Position numbers and translations under genes: made by a program. The notes under the pieces are model-generated. The model was not told the DNA's origin. It did no database searches and was given only the letters and a program-made list of their open reading frames with translations. Of a stretch of 64,000 nt of DNA, positions 24,186 to 34,367 are shown piece by piece; the first letter of the stretch is position 1, and every line of letters begins with the position of its first letter. Origin of the DNA: Malus domestica (taxonomy: Eukaryota > Streptophyta > Magnoliopsida > Rosales > Rosaceae); contig NC_091677.1 in assembly GCF_042453785.1 (NCBI RefSeq), forward strand, positions 25,235,501 to 25,299,500, read 5' to 3'.

Positions 24186-24567
24186 CTATTATCACCAACC
24201 AGGTGATCAAAAGTACGCCCAGTACTCTAAAAATTATTCGGCAGCCTGACGCTATTATCACCAACCAGGTAATCAAAAGTACGCCCAGTACTCCAAAAAT
24301 TATTCAACAGCCTGCTGCTATTATCACCAACCAGGTGATCAAAAGTACGCCCAGTACTCCAAAATTATTTGGCAGTATGCCGTTATTATCACCAACCAAG
24401 TGATCAAAGGTACGCCCAGTACTCCAAAATTATTCGGCAGTCTGCCTCTATTATCACCCACTAGGTGATCAAAGGTACGTCCAGTACTCCAAAATTATTC
24501 GGCAGCCTGCCGCTATTATCACCCACTAGGTGATCAAAAGTACGTCTAGTACTCTAAAATTATACAT
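24186..24567 (+). repeat. Tandem array, six copies of about 65 bp
   Basis: Units begin CTATTATCACC at 24186, 24252, 24318, 24382 (as GTTATTATCACC), 24448 and 24513. Each carries ACCAGGTGATCAAAAGTACG, CCCAGTACTCC and AAATTATTCGGCAG. It lies in the 3' part of the LTR element, where Tat-like elements often carry tandem repeats. Confidence 0.9.
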
Positions 24568-24685
24568 GTGCATCACTCATGTCAATCATACATAAACATT
24601 TATGAGCATCACTCATGTCAATCATACAAAAACATTCATGACCATCATTCATGTCAACATTCATGAGCATCACTCATGTCAATCA
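24568..24685 (+). repeat. Short tandem repeat around GCATCACTCATGTCAATC
   Basis: Four diverged copies with a period of about 25-36 bp follow the 65-bp array directly. A further run with AGCTTCGAAAGCTT-like and AGCTTCAC units continues to about 24790. Confidence 0.75.
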
Positions 24686-24876
24686 GCTTCGAAAGCTTAA
24701 TTTATAGAGCTCCAGCTTCGAACGCTTCATTTATAAAAGCTCCAGCTTCCAAGCTTCACTTGCAAAGCTTTACCTACAAAGCTTCAGTGCAGGGTATACA
24801 AATACCGCCTCCGAACAACCGCCATTTCGGCCCATACATGGATTGGATTTGAAGTCTCCAGGCAACATACCCTATT

Positions 24877-25120
24877 GACTGAAGACTTGGGGGACTACAC
24901 TATGTACCATATATTGGGCTTCCGCAACTGGGCCTCATGAAAAATACTCGGGGGACTTCACCCATTACTTATGTATTGAGAAGCGAGCCCTTATTCTATA
25001 AAAAGGACTCCCTCACCATCATTAGAGAGCATCGCTGCCTGTTGAGCAACCGCTTCGCCACGAGCATCACTCCTAACCCATCACTTATGTATTGAGAAGC
25101 GAGCCCTTATTCTATAAAAT
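24877..25120 (+). repeat. Partial, rearranged LTR-like segments inside the element
   Basis: ACTGAAGACTTGGGGGACTA followed by a TATGTACCATATATTGGGC-like stretch at about 24878 mimics the polypurine tract plus LTR start found at 25331-25370. The promoter-like piece GAGCCCTTATTCTATAAAA occurs at about 24986 and again near 25101, as in the LTRs. These look like remnants of a second, diverged 3' LTR or template-switch duplications. Confidence 0.6.
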
Positions 25121-25350
25121 GGACTCCCTCACCTTCAACACCACAAGCCGAGCCAACCAAGGCAACATAAGCCACAAGCCGAGCAGCCTCGCAATATGTG
25201 CTACTTCTAGTTGAGCATCATTTCAGATTGAGCACCGCCTCATATCGAGTATTCAGTTCTAGACGACATCTAGTTACTTCGGCCCACAAATGGACTGAAT
25301 TTCAAGTCTCCAGCCAAAAGATTCTCTTAACTGAAGACTTGGGGGACTAC

Positions 25351-25710
25351 TGTTTGTACCATACTTAGGGCCTCCGTATTTAGATCTTATATAAATACTC
25401 GGGGGACTCAAATGTAATTATGTAATAAAGGAAGGGCAAATATGTAATAAGTGAGGAGCCCTTATTCTATAAAAGGGACTCCTCACCCTCACAATTAGAA
25501 AGCCCCCCTCACCCTCACAAAGCTCTGATCCTCACATACAAAAGCTCTATCTCCCTCACAATCCTTTCACAAACAGATAAATACAATATCAGTGTGGACG
25601 TAGCCCAAACATTGGGGTAAACCACGATACATTTTGTGTTCTTTACTTTCTTGTATATTCACGGTCGGATTTACGTTGTTCCAAGACCCCTCCGGTTTTG
25701 TGCATCAACA
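25351..25710 (+). repeat. 3' LTR of the WRKY-carrying element
   Basis: 360 bp, TGTTTGTACC...CATCAACA, followed by the ACATT duplication. Confidence 0.93.
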
Positions 25711-27230
25711 ACATTCACGAAAAAAGGTTACAAGATATGCCTCTTTCCATGCTTCTTCCGCTTTATCAAAAATAAAATTTCATACAAACAATTTTAAGCA
25801 AACCTCATATTAAAAATAAAATTTATAACAACTATAGATTATTTAAAATTAATAACATTTCTTCAAAATGTACAATCCTTACAAATTCTTGCCGCACTCT
25901 TGCAAAAGATTTTGTACCAGTAGTATGGTTCATTGTTTTTAATTGCCGATTAATCTTGTTTTTTTCAGCAACCTACTGAACAAAAAAAAAGAATTTATTA
26001 GATAAATTTAAAGTTATAACGAAATAAATCATATAATGATTACCCTTGTTTTTTCTCTATTCCAGAATGCCACCAACTCAGCCCACTGTGCAGGATTCAC
26101 TTTAGGAGGAGGGTGGCTGCGCACCTCTTCTGCTCTTTTAGTATAATATTTTTTTTATAACTTATTTCTATACTCTTTATGAGCATGCTCCGCAACTTTA
26201 AGTGTCATATGGCGGATCATAGGCATTTTTACTATATTTGCATCTTCAAAAAAAAAATATTTCGCTACATCCATATAAAAAAAAAATCAAGCTAATAAAG
26301 TATTACTACAATCTTTGACTTATTCTTCTATTTTCAAGTTAAAATAAAAATATCTATGCCTTTATTTTATTCTAGAAAACTTCCTTATCTTCTTCCTTAA
26401 TCTTACGCCAACCCCTCGTCAACGGGAGATTGTGGGGGTCTCTAACCTCCGCTGCTACATGTTTTGAAAAAGCACTAGCATTATCACTAATGCATTTTCC
26501 AGACGAATCAAACGAACAAAGTTGTTTTGTCCATTTAGGAATTGAGGGTCCGTGCCTCCGTTGAGATGTTCCTTATTATCACAAAAAAAAAAAACAATTA
26601 AAAACCAGAAAACAAATGTAAATTTTCAGTTTAAGCATAATACTAGTTTAAACACAAAACAAAAACTAAAATTAATAATAATTCAAAAAAGAACCAGCTT
26701 CGAACTCCTCCTCTTCCAAATGAAGTTCCTCAGAACGTTGATCTTCACTAGAATTATCGATAGCAAAAGTTAGTGGAAGGAGAAGGAATATGGCTAAAAT
26801 GGGGGAAAGAGTTAGGCTGAAATGGGAGAATGAGAGGGAGTAAACGAGAGAGAGAAATGGAAGCACAGAAGTAATGGGAAAGAAGGAGGTTTAAATATGG
26901 ATAAAATTTTAGCGTCGAAATATGAACACATTACATCGGTCAAAACCGACACCATCTCTGACAAACTGACTTAAAAGTAAGTGGTGTCGAAATAATTGGA
27001 CTTTGTGTCAATTCAAACCGACACTATATCTGACATGCCCTAGATACACCTAGCCTGACAAACGTTTTGACTGAAAGGCCTGACACACTTTTGACTGAAA
27101 GGCCAGTGGCGTCGAAATAGGGTAACATTGCGTCGGATAAAAACCGAGGTTGACAGATTTGTGTGGCATTGAAATAAGGAAAAGCTTTGGTAGACGTAAT
27201 TATTTCGTAACGGAAACACATGGAGATTGT

Positions 27231-27679
27231 TTTATATTGTTGTTATACGACATATGATTGACAACAAATCCATTTTACCCGTAAGCACCGAACGCTATCA
27301 ATTGGATTCAAATGAGATGGTTCCACCAATCAAAGTAAAATAAAAGAAATGCTAACTACCTTCCCCGTTTACCTTTTTCTTTGTTTCTTTTTCACTTGCA
27401 TTTTGACATGTGGAATCCACTTATACATTCATTTAAAAAATTAATTAACTGAAATCACAAATTCTTCTTTTTCAATAGTCTTATGATTTGGAGTACTACT
27501 AGTGCAAAGACATGGTTGTGAATACAAATTTTCACCGTCTCCTCCTTTGATGAAAATGCACCTACAAAATAATAACATTTAAAATTAAAGTCAAAAGCCT
27601 CACGCGCCCACGATGAATGGGGGGACCAGGGAGCTTTAGCCGAAAAATCTCTGATGTCAAAGTTAGAATTCTGAAAAGA
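27231..27679. other. Intergenic, no gene recognised
   Basis: AT-rich sequence to the right of the CACTA element. Nothing recognisable apart from short frames. Confidence 0.35.
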
Positions 27680-28216
27680 ATATGATTAGGAGTTTCTAGG
27701 CACATTAATCGCAAAAGATGCTTTTGAAAAAGGAATAACATTTTTTTCCTTTTTGCTAAGCGGCCTTTTCTCGAGTCGACATTTTTCAATACAAGGAGGC
27801 GCACTCATAGTAAATGGGGAACCCTTTATACACGTACATGGTATAGCCCCCTCTTTTTTTATTTTATATGTATTTCATTAATTTTTTTAAAATAGAAATT
27901 GTTTTTATTTTTTTACTTTTTTGGGGGTCCTTTGTATTCAACCCATGGGGATCCGCGCTATTTATACTTTTAGTGTTCCTATATCTATTAAAAGTCTTAA
28001 AAAGAAAAGAAATTCTTTTATATTTGTATTTACCATTTCTCGTAGTAGTTTATATATTTGATATTTTCAGCGTAAACAAAGCCGTTTTTTTAATGGGACC
28101 TCTCGCGGAAGCTTGTGCAATCTTTTTTTTTTTTATGCTAAAACAGGTGAAGACTATTTTGTCAGTTTTAGCATCTTTGTTATAAATCATTCAGAATGTG
28201 ATTAGGAGTTTCTAGG
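27680..28216. other. Insert flanked by a 23-bp direct repeat, with a hydrophobic ORF
   Basis: GAATATGATTAGGAGTTTCT... near 27680-27702 recurs as GAATGTGATTAGGAGTTTCT... at about 28194-28216 (22 of 23 bases). Between them, 27868-28185 (+) is a 105-codon frame with several strongly hydrophobic segments and NPWGSALFILLVFLYLL. I do not recognise it. Very hydrophobic, AT-rich frames of this kind can be organellar insertions, but the origin is unproven. Confidence 0.4.
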
Positions 28217-29840
28217 TAGCAATTGGCTTAGCTTTTTAGTGGGATAATAAGGCTATTTATAGGGGAGTGGCAGACCCTATTTGGAGAATAGTGGCTGGCC
28301 ATATAAGGTGTAATTGGGTGAATAATTGCAAGATATTATGTGAAATAATATCTTGCAATTAACATGACAATTAATCCTAAATTAAATAGGAAATTTAGGA
28401 GTTAACTTTTGAATAAGGATTTGATGAGGAATGATGAGAGGGATTTGAATAAATACCAGTTTGATCACCTTTGACTCTTCCTTGATTGAGTTGTTATTGC
28501 CTATTGCATGTGCATAGGAATCATGGTGTGCCTTGAAGGTAATTTTATCATTTTTACCCAAAAGTCCACGTGTCACCTCCATAATTTTCTTGATTCTTTT
28601 TTGCTCCACAAATGCCCCCACACCTATTGGGCTGCTTGCAGGAAAGGGCAGTTGTTGTATAGATTTTCCCTTGCTTTAGGAAACATAAGATTGTTTCCTA
28701 TTTTGATATAGATTCCCACTTAAATTGGAAATTAGATCCTTCTAGGAAAGGGAAATAAATTACTTATAAAGTCTATTTAAGTCTACCTTAAGTAGATGAT
28801 TAAATCAACTTTTGAGAGCAATTTATTCTACCCTACAAGAGAGAGAAAGCTAGAGGATATTTGTTCTCTCTCCCCTAGCAATCTTCTTCCCTTGCCCGTG
28901 CAAAGGACCGTCTTTGTTGCTTTCTTCACTTTCACACCTCACCAAGGTAAGAAAAAATTAATTTTTCTTGTCTACTTAATTTTTCGGAGCCTTGAGGCTT
29001 GAAATTTGGCTCGATGGAGGTTAAAGATATGTCAAAAAGTGGCTTGGAAGGACCACGACATTGTTGCCATGGGTGGTTTAATGCGGCAGCGGCTTGACGC
29101 GAGTCGAGGTCTGGGTGCATTGGCATGGTCGCAGAGGTAAACTAGGGTTTGGCTCGGGTCAGGAACTTCTCGGCTTAGGCCGAGGTTATGAAGGGTTGGG
29201 GCGCTGATCTATGAGCTACTGAGCTTAGGCCCGTGCGGAAAAGATGAGATAGATGGAGGTGCGAGGGTGCTAGCCCCTTTCTTTTTAGATTAGGTTGAGA
29301 GAATGGTAGCGCCTAGCGTGTTGGGTCTCCTGGTGCGATGGCCTACCTGCCGTGTTGGGCTGAGAGAGAGATGGAAGCCAACGCAGGCTGGGCTCCTTTG
29401 GCTGTTATCCTTGTGTCGTGGGGCTTGATGCAATTTTATTTTTTTTGCAGCCGTCTAACGATTCTTTCCTTGCTTCTTTGTCGAATTTCTTTGAGCATGT
29501 ATTGTTTAAGCCACAATAGTGATGATGGTGTGCTGCCGTTATATTATCAAGGCAGGTCTTTGGGTAAAGTAGGCTACTTCAAGGCTACTACTTCAAAATT
29601 AATTTCAATGACTCGTTCAGAGATTTCCTTGAAGCATATAGGCACGCCATTCCGTTTGGGATGCGTGAGAAGCGTGTCAAGAAGGGTAGCAGCCTTGAGC
29701 CATGTAGTGGGGCTCGGAGAGCTATCAAATTTCACCCCTACTACTTTGTGTTGAGATTACTTTTCCCATGTCGTGTTTCTTCCAAGAAGTGCTTTGCTCC
29801 ATGAAGTGTGCCCCCGCTCAATGTTCACCAAATGCAATTC
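28217..29840. other. Probable decayed transposon or intergenic sequence
   Basis: No known protein was recognised. A CT-rich leader-like stretch ending ACCAAGGTAAGAAA near 28950 looks like a transcription unit start with a splice donor. The 138-codon frame at 29338-29754 has no family resemblance I can name and is probably chance. Confidence 0.3.
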
Positions 29841-29844
29841 GAAG

Positions 29845-30571
29845 GGCTGGGTTCGGTTGGCAAACCGTGCCAAATTCCTTGTGCCACCTACTAGCCACAT
29901 ATACATAATTACCTAAAATCAATTACTGCTAGCCAACCGTCTTCTTGCGGTTGCCAAAAATCGGTTTAGCCAAAATTATTGGCTGGTTCGATTGGTAAAT
30001 GGCACAACCGGTGGTTTCCACTTCTTCCTCGCTATCTTCCAGTTCCAGGGGCTCATTTTGATTTTCAGATTGGGGTGCTTGTTCTGTTGCATTGTGTGGT
30101 TCATTTTGGGTTAATCCATGTTGTGCACTAGCGGTTGATTAGCTAGACTCCATCATCCTAAACATAAGCAACGCATATACATTCAAAATCATATATATGT
30201 ACCTGTATATATAGTATCAGTAATCATCGTGCTATCAATTTTGCTAACAATATTTTTTATATTTATTATGGCATGAATCATATACATATACATATATTTT
30301 TTAAACCCTAAAACTAAGGAGTCAACAGTCAAGCATGTAAAAATACCTAAAATATCTAAATAGAAAAAAAAATTATATATATATATATCGGTAGGTATGG
30401 CATACCGCCGGCATACAAAATCAATTACCAAAGCCATGCCATTAATTGTCGGTTCAGTAAAATGCCAACCAATTATGAAAAAAATACCAAAACTATACCA
30501 TACCATTATGAGCCGATCGGTATGGTTCGGTTGGTAAATCAGTTTATGGTAAAATTTTCCACCCCTAACGG
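29845..30571. mobile_element. Possible hAT-like MITE
   Basis: The left end AGGGCTGGGTTCGGTTGGC and the right end, read in reverse as TAGGGGTGGAAAATTTTACC, are loosely similar. The interior is rich in CGGTTGGTA/ACCGAACC motifs in both orientations, as in hAT MITEs. The flanking 8-mers match poorly, so this is tentative. Confidence 0.3.
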
Positions 30572-30639
30572 TTCGTGTGATGGTGGGATTCCTCAACGAA
30601 TTCGGGTACTTCTTTGACATAGGTCATATTGATGGAGTT

Positions 30640-31298
30640 GGGCAACTGCGATCCGGGCCCCCACCACATCCCGGGCTCGACTCCGCCGTAGCACGATATT
30701 GTCCGCTTTAGGCCCCGACCACGCCCTCACAGTTTTGTTTTTGGGAACTCACACAAGAACTTCCCAGTGGGTCACCCATCATGGGATTGCTCTCGCACGA
30801 ACTCGCTTAACTTCGGAGTTCCGATGGAACCCGAAGCCAGTGAGCTCCCAAAAAGCCTCGTGCTAGGTAGAGATGGGAATATACATATAAGGCTTACATG
30901 ATCCTCATCCCTGGACGATGTGGGATGTTACAATCCACCCCCCTTAGAGGCCCGACATCCTCGTCGGCACACTTCTGGCCAGGGATTGGCTCTGATACCA
31001 AATTGTCACATCTCGGCCCGGGCCCCCATCACATCCCCGGGCTTGACTCCGCCATAGCACGATATTGTTCACTTTGGGCCCCAACCACACTCTCATGGTT
31101 TTGTTTCTAGGAATTCACACGAGAACTTCCCAGTGGGTCACCCATCATAGGATTGCTCTCGCGCGAACTCGCTTAACTTCAGAGTTCCGATGCAACCTGA
31201 AGCCAATGAGCTCCCAAAAAACCTCGTGTCAAGTAGAGATAGGAATATACATATAAGGCTTACAGGATCCTCACCCCTGGGCAATGTGGGATGTTACA
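30640..31298 (-). mobile_element. Complete Cassandra TRIM retrotransposon
   Basis: On the minus strand the 5' LTR is 31298-31004 and the 3' LTR is 30932 to about 30640. LTRs begin TGTAACATCCCACAT and the 5' one ends CCGAGATGTGACA. After the 5' LTR comes ATTTGGTATCAGAGCC, a tRNA-Met primer site, and before the 3' LTR a purine run AAGGGGGGTGGAT. The LTR contains 5S-rRNA-derived sequence: GGAACTCCGAAGTTAAGC-like and GATGGGTGACCCACTGGGAA, the Pol III promoter region that defines Cassandra. No proteins are encoded, as expected. The outer end near 30640 is diverged, so a target-site duplication is not clear. Confidence 0.92.
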
Positions 31299-31556
31299 AG
31301 TTATGTTAAGACGAATTTTTCAAAATAACACTAAAGGAATAGAATTAATAAGAATAGAAGAAGTAGATACTGAAAGAGAAGCATAAGCTTTTAGAAATAA
31401 GACTCTACATTTGTTAAATCCAAAAAATCTACATAAGAACGGAGAATGGTTTAGTGAAAGTAAACTTTATAGTCACCATCAAGAACAAATTAGACGAGTA
31501 GTAAACAAACAAGACGTAAGCAGAATTAATTTAATCACAAGAGAATCTTATAATAA
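31299..31556 (+). pseudogene. Endogenous pararetrovirus: movement-protein fragment, left part
   Basis: The frame from 31303 resembles the N-terminal part of 30K-superfamily movement proteins of Caulimoviridae, notably a VVNKQDVSRINLITRES-type segment. It has one internal TAA at 31384-31386. It ends at the TAA target duplication of the CACTA element at 31557. The right part resumes at 36338 in a different frame. Genus not determined. Such remnants are inherited genome copies and are clearly broken here. Confidence 0.6.
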
Positions 31557-31942
31557 CACTAGTACAAAAAAGACTTTGCGCGACGTAGGACCGTCGTCGC
31601 GCAAAGTAAAAAATACGTCGCCCAAAAATTAGCCCAACGAACCTTCGTCATGCAAGAACCGTCGCGCGAAGGCAGTAAAGGAAGGGTTTGCGCGACGCAA
31701 TGACTACCTGCGTCGCGCAAAGTAGCTTTGCGCGACGTAGGTAGGCACTACGTCGCGCAAAGTTTTTTTTTTTTTTTGTCATTTATATTTTTTTATTTAA
31801 TTTTTAATAAATATTATAATTAAATTCTAAACAATAATTAATAAACCAAGAAAAAGTAATTAATTATAGAATATATGAAAATGTACATTTGTCCAAACAA
31901 AAAAATAAAAAACTACAAGTCTTCTAAGTTTAATACATCATG

Positions 31943-32236
31943 CTACTCGGTATCGTCTGGGCGAAATGGCTGGGAAGTCGAAGGTGGAGCAACATTAGGT
32001 GCTGGCATCGTCGGGATTTGGAGGCCGGACATCGCTAAGGCCTGAACAATCATATTCATCATCTCGTCCTGGGCCCTAATGTGGTCGCCCTGGGCCGCAA
32101 CCTGACCTCTTAGGCGAGCAATCTCCGGAGATTCCCATAGCTGAAAATGCTTGTGAAGAGCGCTCTTCCAATCTTTGTACCGGCTTGCTAAGGTCTCCTC
32201 TAAGTAGGCACTGACCTCAGGGGATATGTCCTCCAT
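31943..32236 (-). CDS. Small coiled-coil ORF inside CACTA element 2 (97 aa)
   Basis: The 97-codon frame starts MEDISPEVSAYLEETLASRY, has KDWKSALHKHFQLW, then a heptad-like helix EIARLRGQVAAQGDHIRAQ and a Pro-rich tail APNVAPPSTSQPF. Non-autonomous CACTA elements often keep the C-terminal coiled coil of a Transposase_24/TnpA-like protein, and this may be such a remnant. It is on the same strand as the captured gene pieces and downstream of them, so a chimeric transcript is possible. Family assignment is tentative. Confidence 0.4.
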   Translation of the reverse strand: MEDISPEVSAYLEETLASRYKDWKSALHKHFQLWESPEIARLRGQVAAQGDHIRAQDEMMNMIVQALAMSGLQIPTMPAPNVAPPSTSQPFRPDDTE

Positions 32237-32451
32237 TTCAAAAACGACCTACAAATATGAAAAACAAAATGACAAACAAAATGGCCATGTATCAGAATAA
32301 TTGACAATTATGAACAGAAGAATAAAGTATATATGCTCAATTATAGTAATGTCAAAAACATAACTTACTCTTTAGTATTCTAATACTGCACTATCATGCT
32401 GCACGTTACTCATAAAAAGAATAAAGTATGAAGTTAACACTAGAAACTTAC

Positions 32452-32663
32452 CACACTACCTTTAGCCCCAGATGTGGTCATAAGATAGATACAATTCTTA
32501 ACGGACGGTTTTGATAACCCTTTCAACAATAATTGTTTGAAGACGTCAGAGTTGGAGGTCTTGTTATTAAGCTGACTAATTATTCTCCTATCCAAGGCTG
32601 CCAAGGCAGATTCTCCATTACTCCGTATAAATTTTTCAATGTTCAATTGCAGTGCCACTAGAT
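32452..32663 (-). pseudogene. Captured exon of RNA polymerase I largest subunit (NRPA1-like)
   Basis: The 212-nt block has an acceptor TTTGCAG before 32663 and a donor GTAAGT after 32452. It reads LQLNIEKF, ESALAALDRRIISQLN, LLKGLSKPSVKNCIYLM and TTSGAKGSVV, matching the region of RPA190/NRPA1 that ends in the conserved NCxxLMTxSGAKGS motif (near the funnel/bridge-helix region). It is isolated from the rest of the gene, and intact splice sites show it was copied as genomic DNA. Confidence 0.8.
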
Positions 32664-33411
32664 CTGCAAATTTCATCAAGATATCATGCATCCGTTAAAA
32701 CAAATGAACTGAGAATAGTGGGGGAAAACACAAGGTGTAAAAACTTAAAAAGAAAGACTGATCAGAAATTATAGATTTTCATTTCAACAAAGTTTTTCTT
32801 CAGATTGAAATGCTCATCCGAATAGACGATAATTTGATATTGAATGGCATTTTAAATTATTTGAATTGAAGCTACCCTAGTAACTATTAGTACCGCTACC
32901 ATTTTTCATAAGAAAAATCAGATTAAATACTCCGATCTCCCATGTTTTAACTGAAGCTGAAAGCGAAGATACTATATATATTAGGTACAACAATAACATA
33001 TGTATCTGCAGTTCGAATATGGGCTTAGTCTTGACTATGGGGCTATAGAGATGGGTAAGCTGGCTCAGTTTGGCTGATTCTGTTTTAAGAATGAGATAGC
33101 TTGGACTTCGGTGTCAAAGAAATTACGACACCTTAAGAATTCCAGAAATGGTTGTTATTTTCAGGAAAGACATGTTCTATGCGTGCATGAGATCAACAAG
33201 AAACCTTCTACTGTGTTGACCGTTAAAGGTAAAATTGGATTAGAAAAGTGATGAACTTGGAGGAATGAAAAATATCAGAACATTCAGAGAGGCAGAGAAT
33301 GGAAGCATTTGTCAAGTGAGCCTAGATCTCTCACATTGTACAACGACCTCACAATCATCAACCTATATATGTTTTTGACAGAGAAATGTTTGCTACAGAA
33401 CAATGGCATAC

Positions 33412-33556
33412 CTTTTCTTTTATCATCTTCGACCTCGATAAAATCACGGAAAACTTTTTCACCAATCTCTTCACAACTTTCAAGTTGTTCCTTCATTTTT
33501 GTGTCTTTGCTGGGCATCACCAGAAGATCATCAACACCACATGTGAACCCATGCAT
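33412..33556 (-). pseudogene. Captured upstream exon of the same NRPA1-like gene
   Basis: The 145-nt block has an acceptor GTTCAG before 33556 and a donor GTATGC after 33412. It reads MHGFTCGVDDLLVMPSKDTK and EQLESCEEIGEKVFRDFIEV, typical of Pol I largest subunit just upstream of the piece at 32452-32663. The exon order is that of the parent gene, so a contiguous genomic segment was captured. Confidence 0.8.
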
Positions 33557-33959
33557 CTGAACCATACACAACATAATGCAAGCTTATATAGTTGCTACTT
33601 GCTAGAGAAAATAAATTAAGGGTTAACAGGAAATAAAATTAACTACATAACAGCAAAACAAATATTGAACCCAACTAACCTGCAAATAAACAGTAAATAA
33701 ACGACTCAATACAGAAAGCAAAATTCCTGCAGCATCTGAGCCATAGAGCTCCTGCACTATATATTACTATAATTGAGCATCTATATATTACTATAATTGC
33801 TGCCATTTCCCCATATCGCGAATTTAAAAGTTTCACCAAAGGAACTAAATTTCACAGTGAAATACTGAAGAACAAGCAGCAAGTACAAAACCCCACCAAA
33901 AAATATGAAAAAACAGAGTACAAATGGAGGTTCAACACTCACCGCCACCGGAAATATCC

Positions 33960-34066
33960 AAAAATCCAATCACTTGGTCTTCACATCCACTCCATCCGTG
34001 CCAGCAATGATCACCGCCGTCGCCATGTCCAAGAACAACCCATGTTCCACAACACCTTCGAATTTC
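33960..34066 (-). pseudogene. Captured C-terminal end of ribose-5-phosphate isomerase
   Basis: On the minus strand the block reads VVEHGLFLDMATAVIIAG then TDGVDVKTK and a stop. This is the C-terminus of RpiA-type isomerases, which have a GVVxxGLF motif and a short lysine-ending tail. The rest of the gene (active site included) is absent. It lies upstream of, and on the same strand as, the NRPA1 exons. Sequence following the stop may be the parent gene's 3'UTR. Confidence 0.65.
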
Positions 34067-34367
34067 AAAAAAAAAAGCGTGGAATTGGTTGAGGAGGATA
34101 GTCGGCTGGAGTTAGGAGAAGGATTTGGGTTTGGTTTGGGAAGAGAGACCGAGTGAAAGAGATGAGAGAGCGGAAGGCTTTTGGTTTGGAAAATTTGGGA
34201 AATTTTTTTAAAAAAAAGCGCCTATTTTTTAGAATTGCCCCGCCAAAATAATGACAAATGGCTCGACGCAGGTATACATTTCGACGTCGCGCAAGGTTTT
34301 TTTTTTTTTTTTTTTTAAATATAAACTTTACTGAAAATTTACTTAATAAATATATATACCTTTGAAC

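Larger units (their letters stand above)
22053..25710 (+). mobile_element. Non-autonomous LTR retrotransposon with a captured WRKY fragment (3658 bp)
   Basis: LTRs at 22053-22411 and 25351-25710 start TGTTTGTACCATAC and end GTGCATCAACA; they differ by a few substitutions and small indels. The target-site duplication is ACATT at 22048-22052 and 25711-25715. Directly after LTR1 a primer-binding site TTTGGCGCCGTCTTTGGGA begins. Before LTR2 a polypurine-like tract GAAGACTTGGGGGACTAC is present. Each LTR contains TATA-like TTCTATAAAAGGG. The interior has no integrase, reverse transcriptase or RNase H; it holds a CT microsatellite, WRKY-derived sequence and two tandem-repeat fields. It needs enzymes from another element. 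Confidence 0.93.
21572..26522 (-). pseudogene. Transposase_24-type (Ptta/En/Spm) gene split by an LTR element
   Basis: Reading right to left on the minus strand, exon-like blocks give NASAFSKHVAAEVRDPHNLP (about 26500-26380), MIRHMTLKVAEHAHKEYRN and then HPPPKVNPAQWAELVAFWN (about 26260-26050), NKINRQLKTMNHTTGTKSFA (about 25970-25865), DKAEEAWKEAYL (about 25780-25715), then after the LTR element DNSWIDETSECT (about 22050-21998), and finally a 101-codon block from 21877 with RTWVYVDTMGPESHNRVREY and HGVTPDMV. This order is that of plant Transposase_24 (Pfam PF03004) proteins, a CACTA accessory or DNA-binding protein. An in-frame TAA lies before the HPPPKVNPAQW block, and the LTR insertion interrupts one exon. 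No catalytic transposase was seen. Confidence 0.75.
21042..27230. mobile_element. CACTA-type (En/Spm) element 1, right end unresolved
   Basis: The left end is CACTACTACAATGTAGG at 21042, a typical CACTA terminus. Subterminal zones at about 21060-21470 and 26905-27180 carry many short repeats of the type GTCGGTTTAAACCGACA in both orientations, as CACTA transposases require. Between them are minus-strand exons of a Transposase_24-type protein. A 3.66-kb LTR element sits inside. No TIR matching the left end was found near 27200, so the right border is approximate and no 3-bp target duplication could be verified. Confidence 0.65.

Noticed and set aside
24186..24567. Regularly spaced repeats that could suggest a CRISPR-like array
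   Set aside because: The units are contiguous 65-bp tandem repeats without unique spacers, inside a plant LTR element.
27480..27510. Possible right end of CACTA element 1 (TACTACTAGTGC)
   Set aside because: Its reverse complement matches the left terminus only in CACTA, and the 3-bp flanks do not match.
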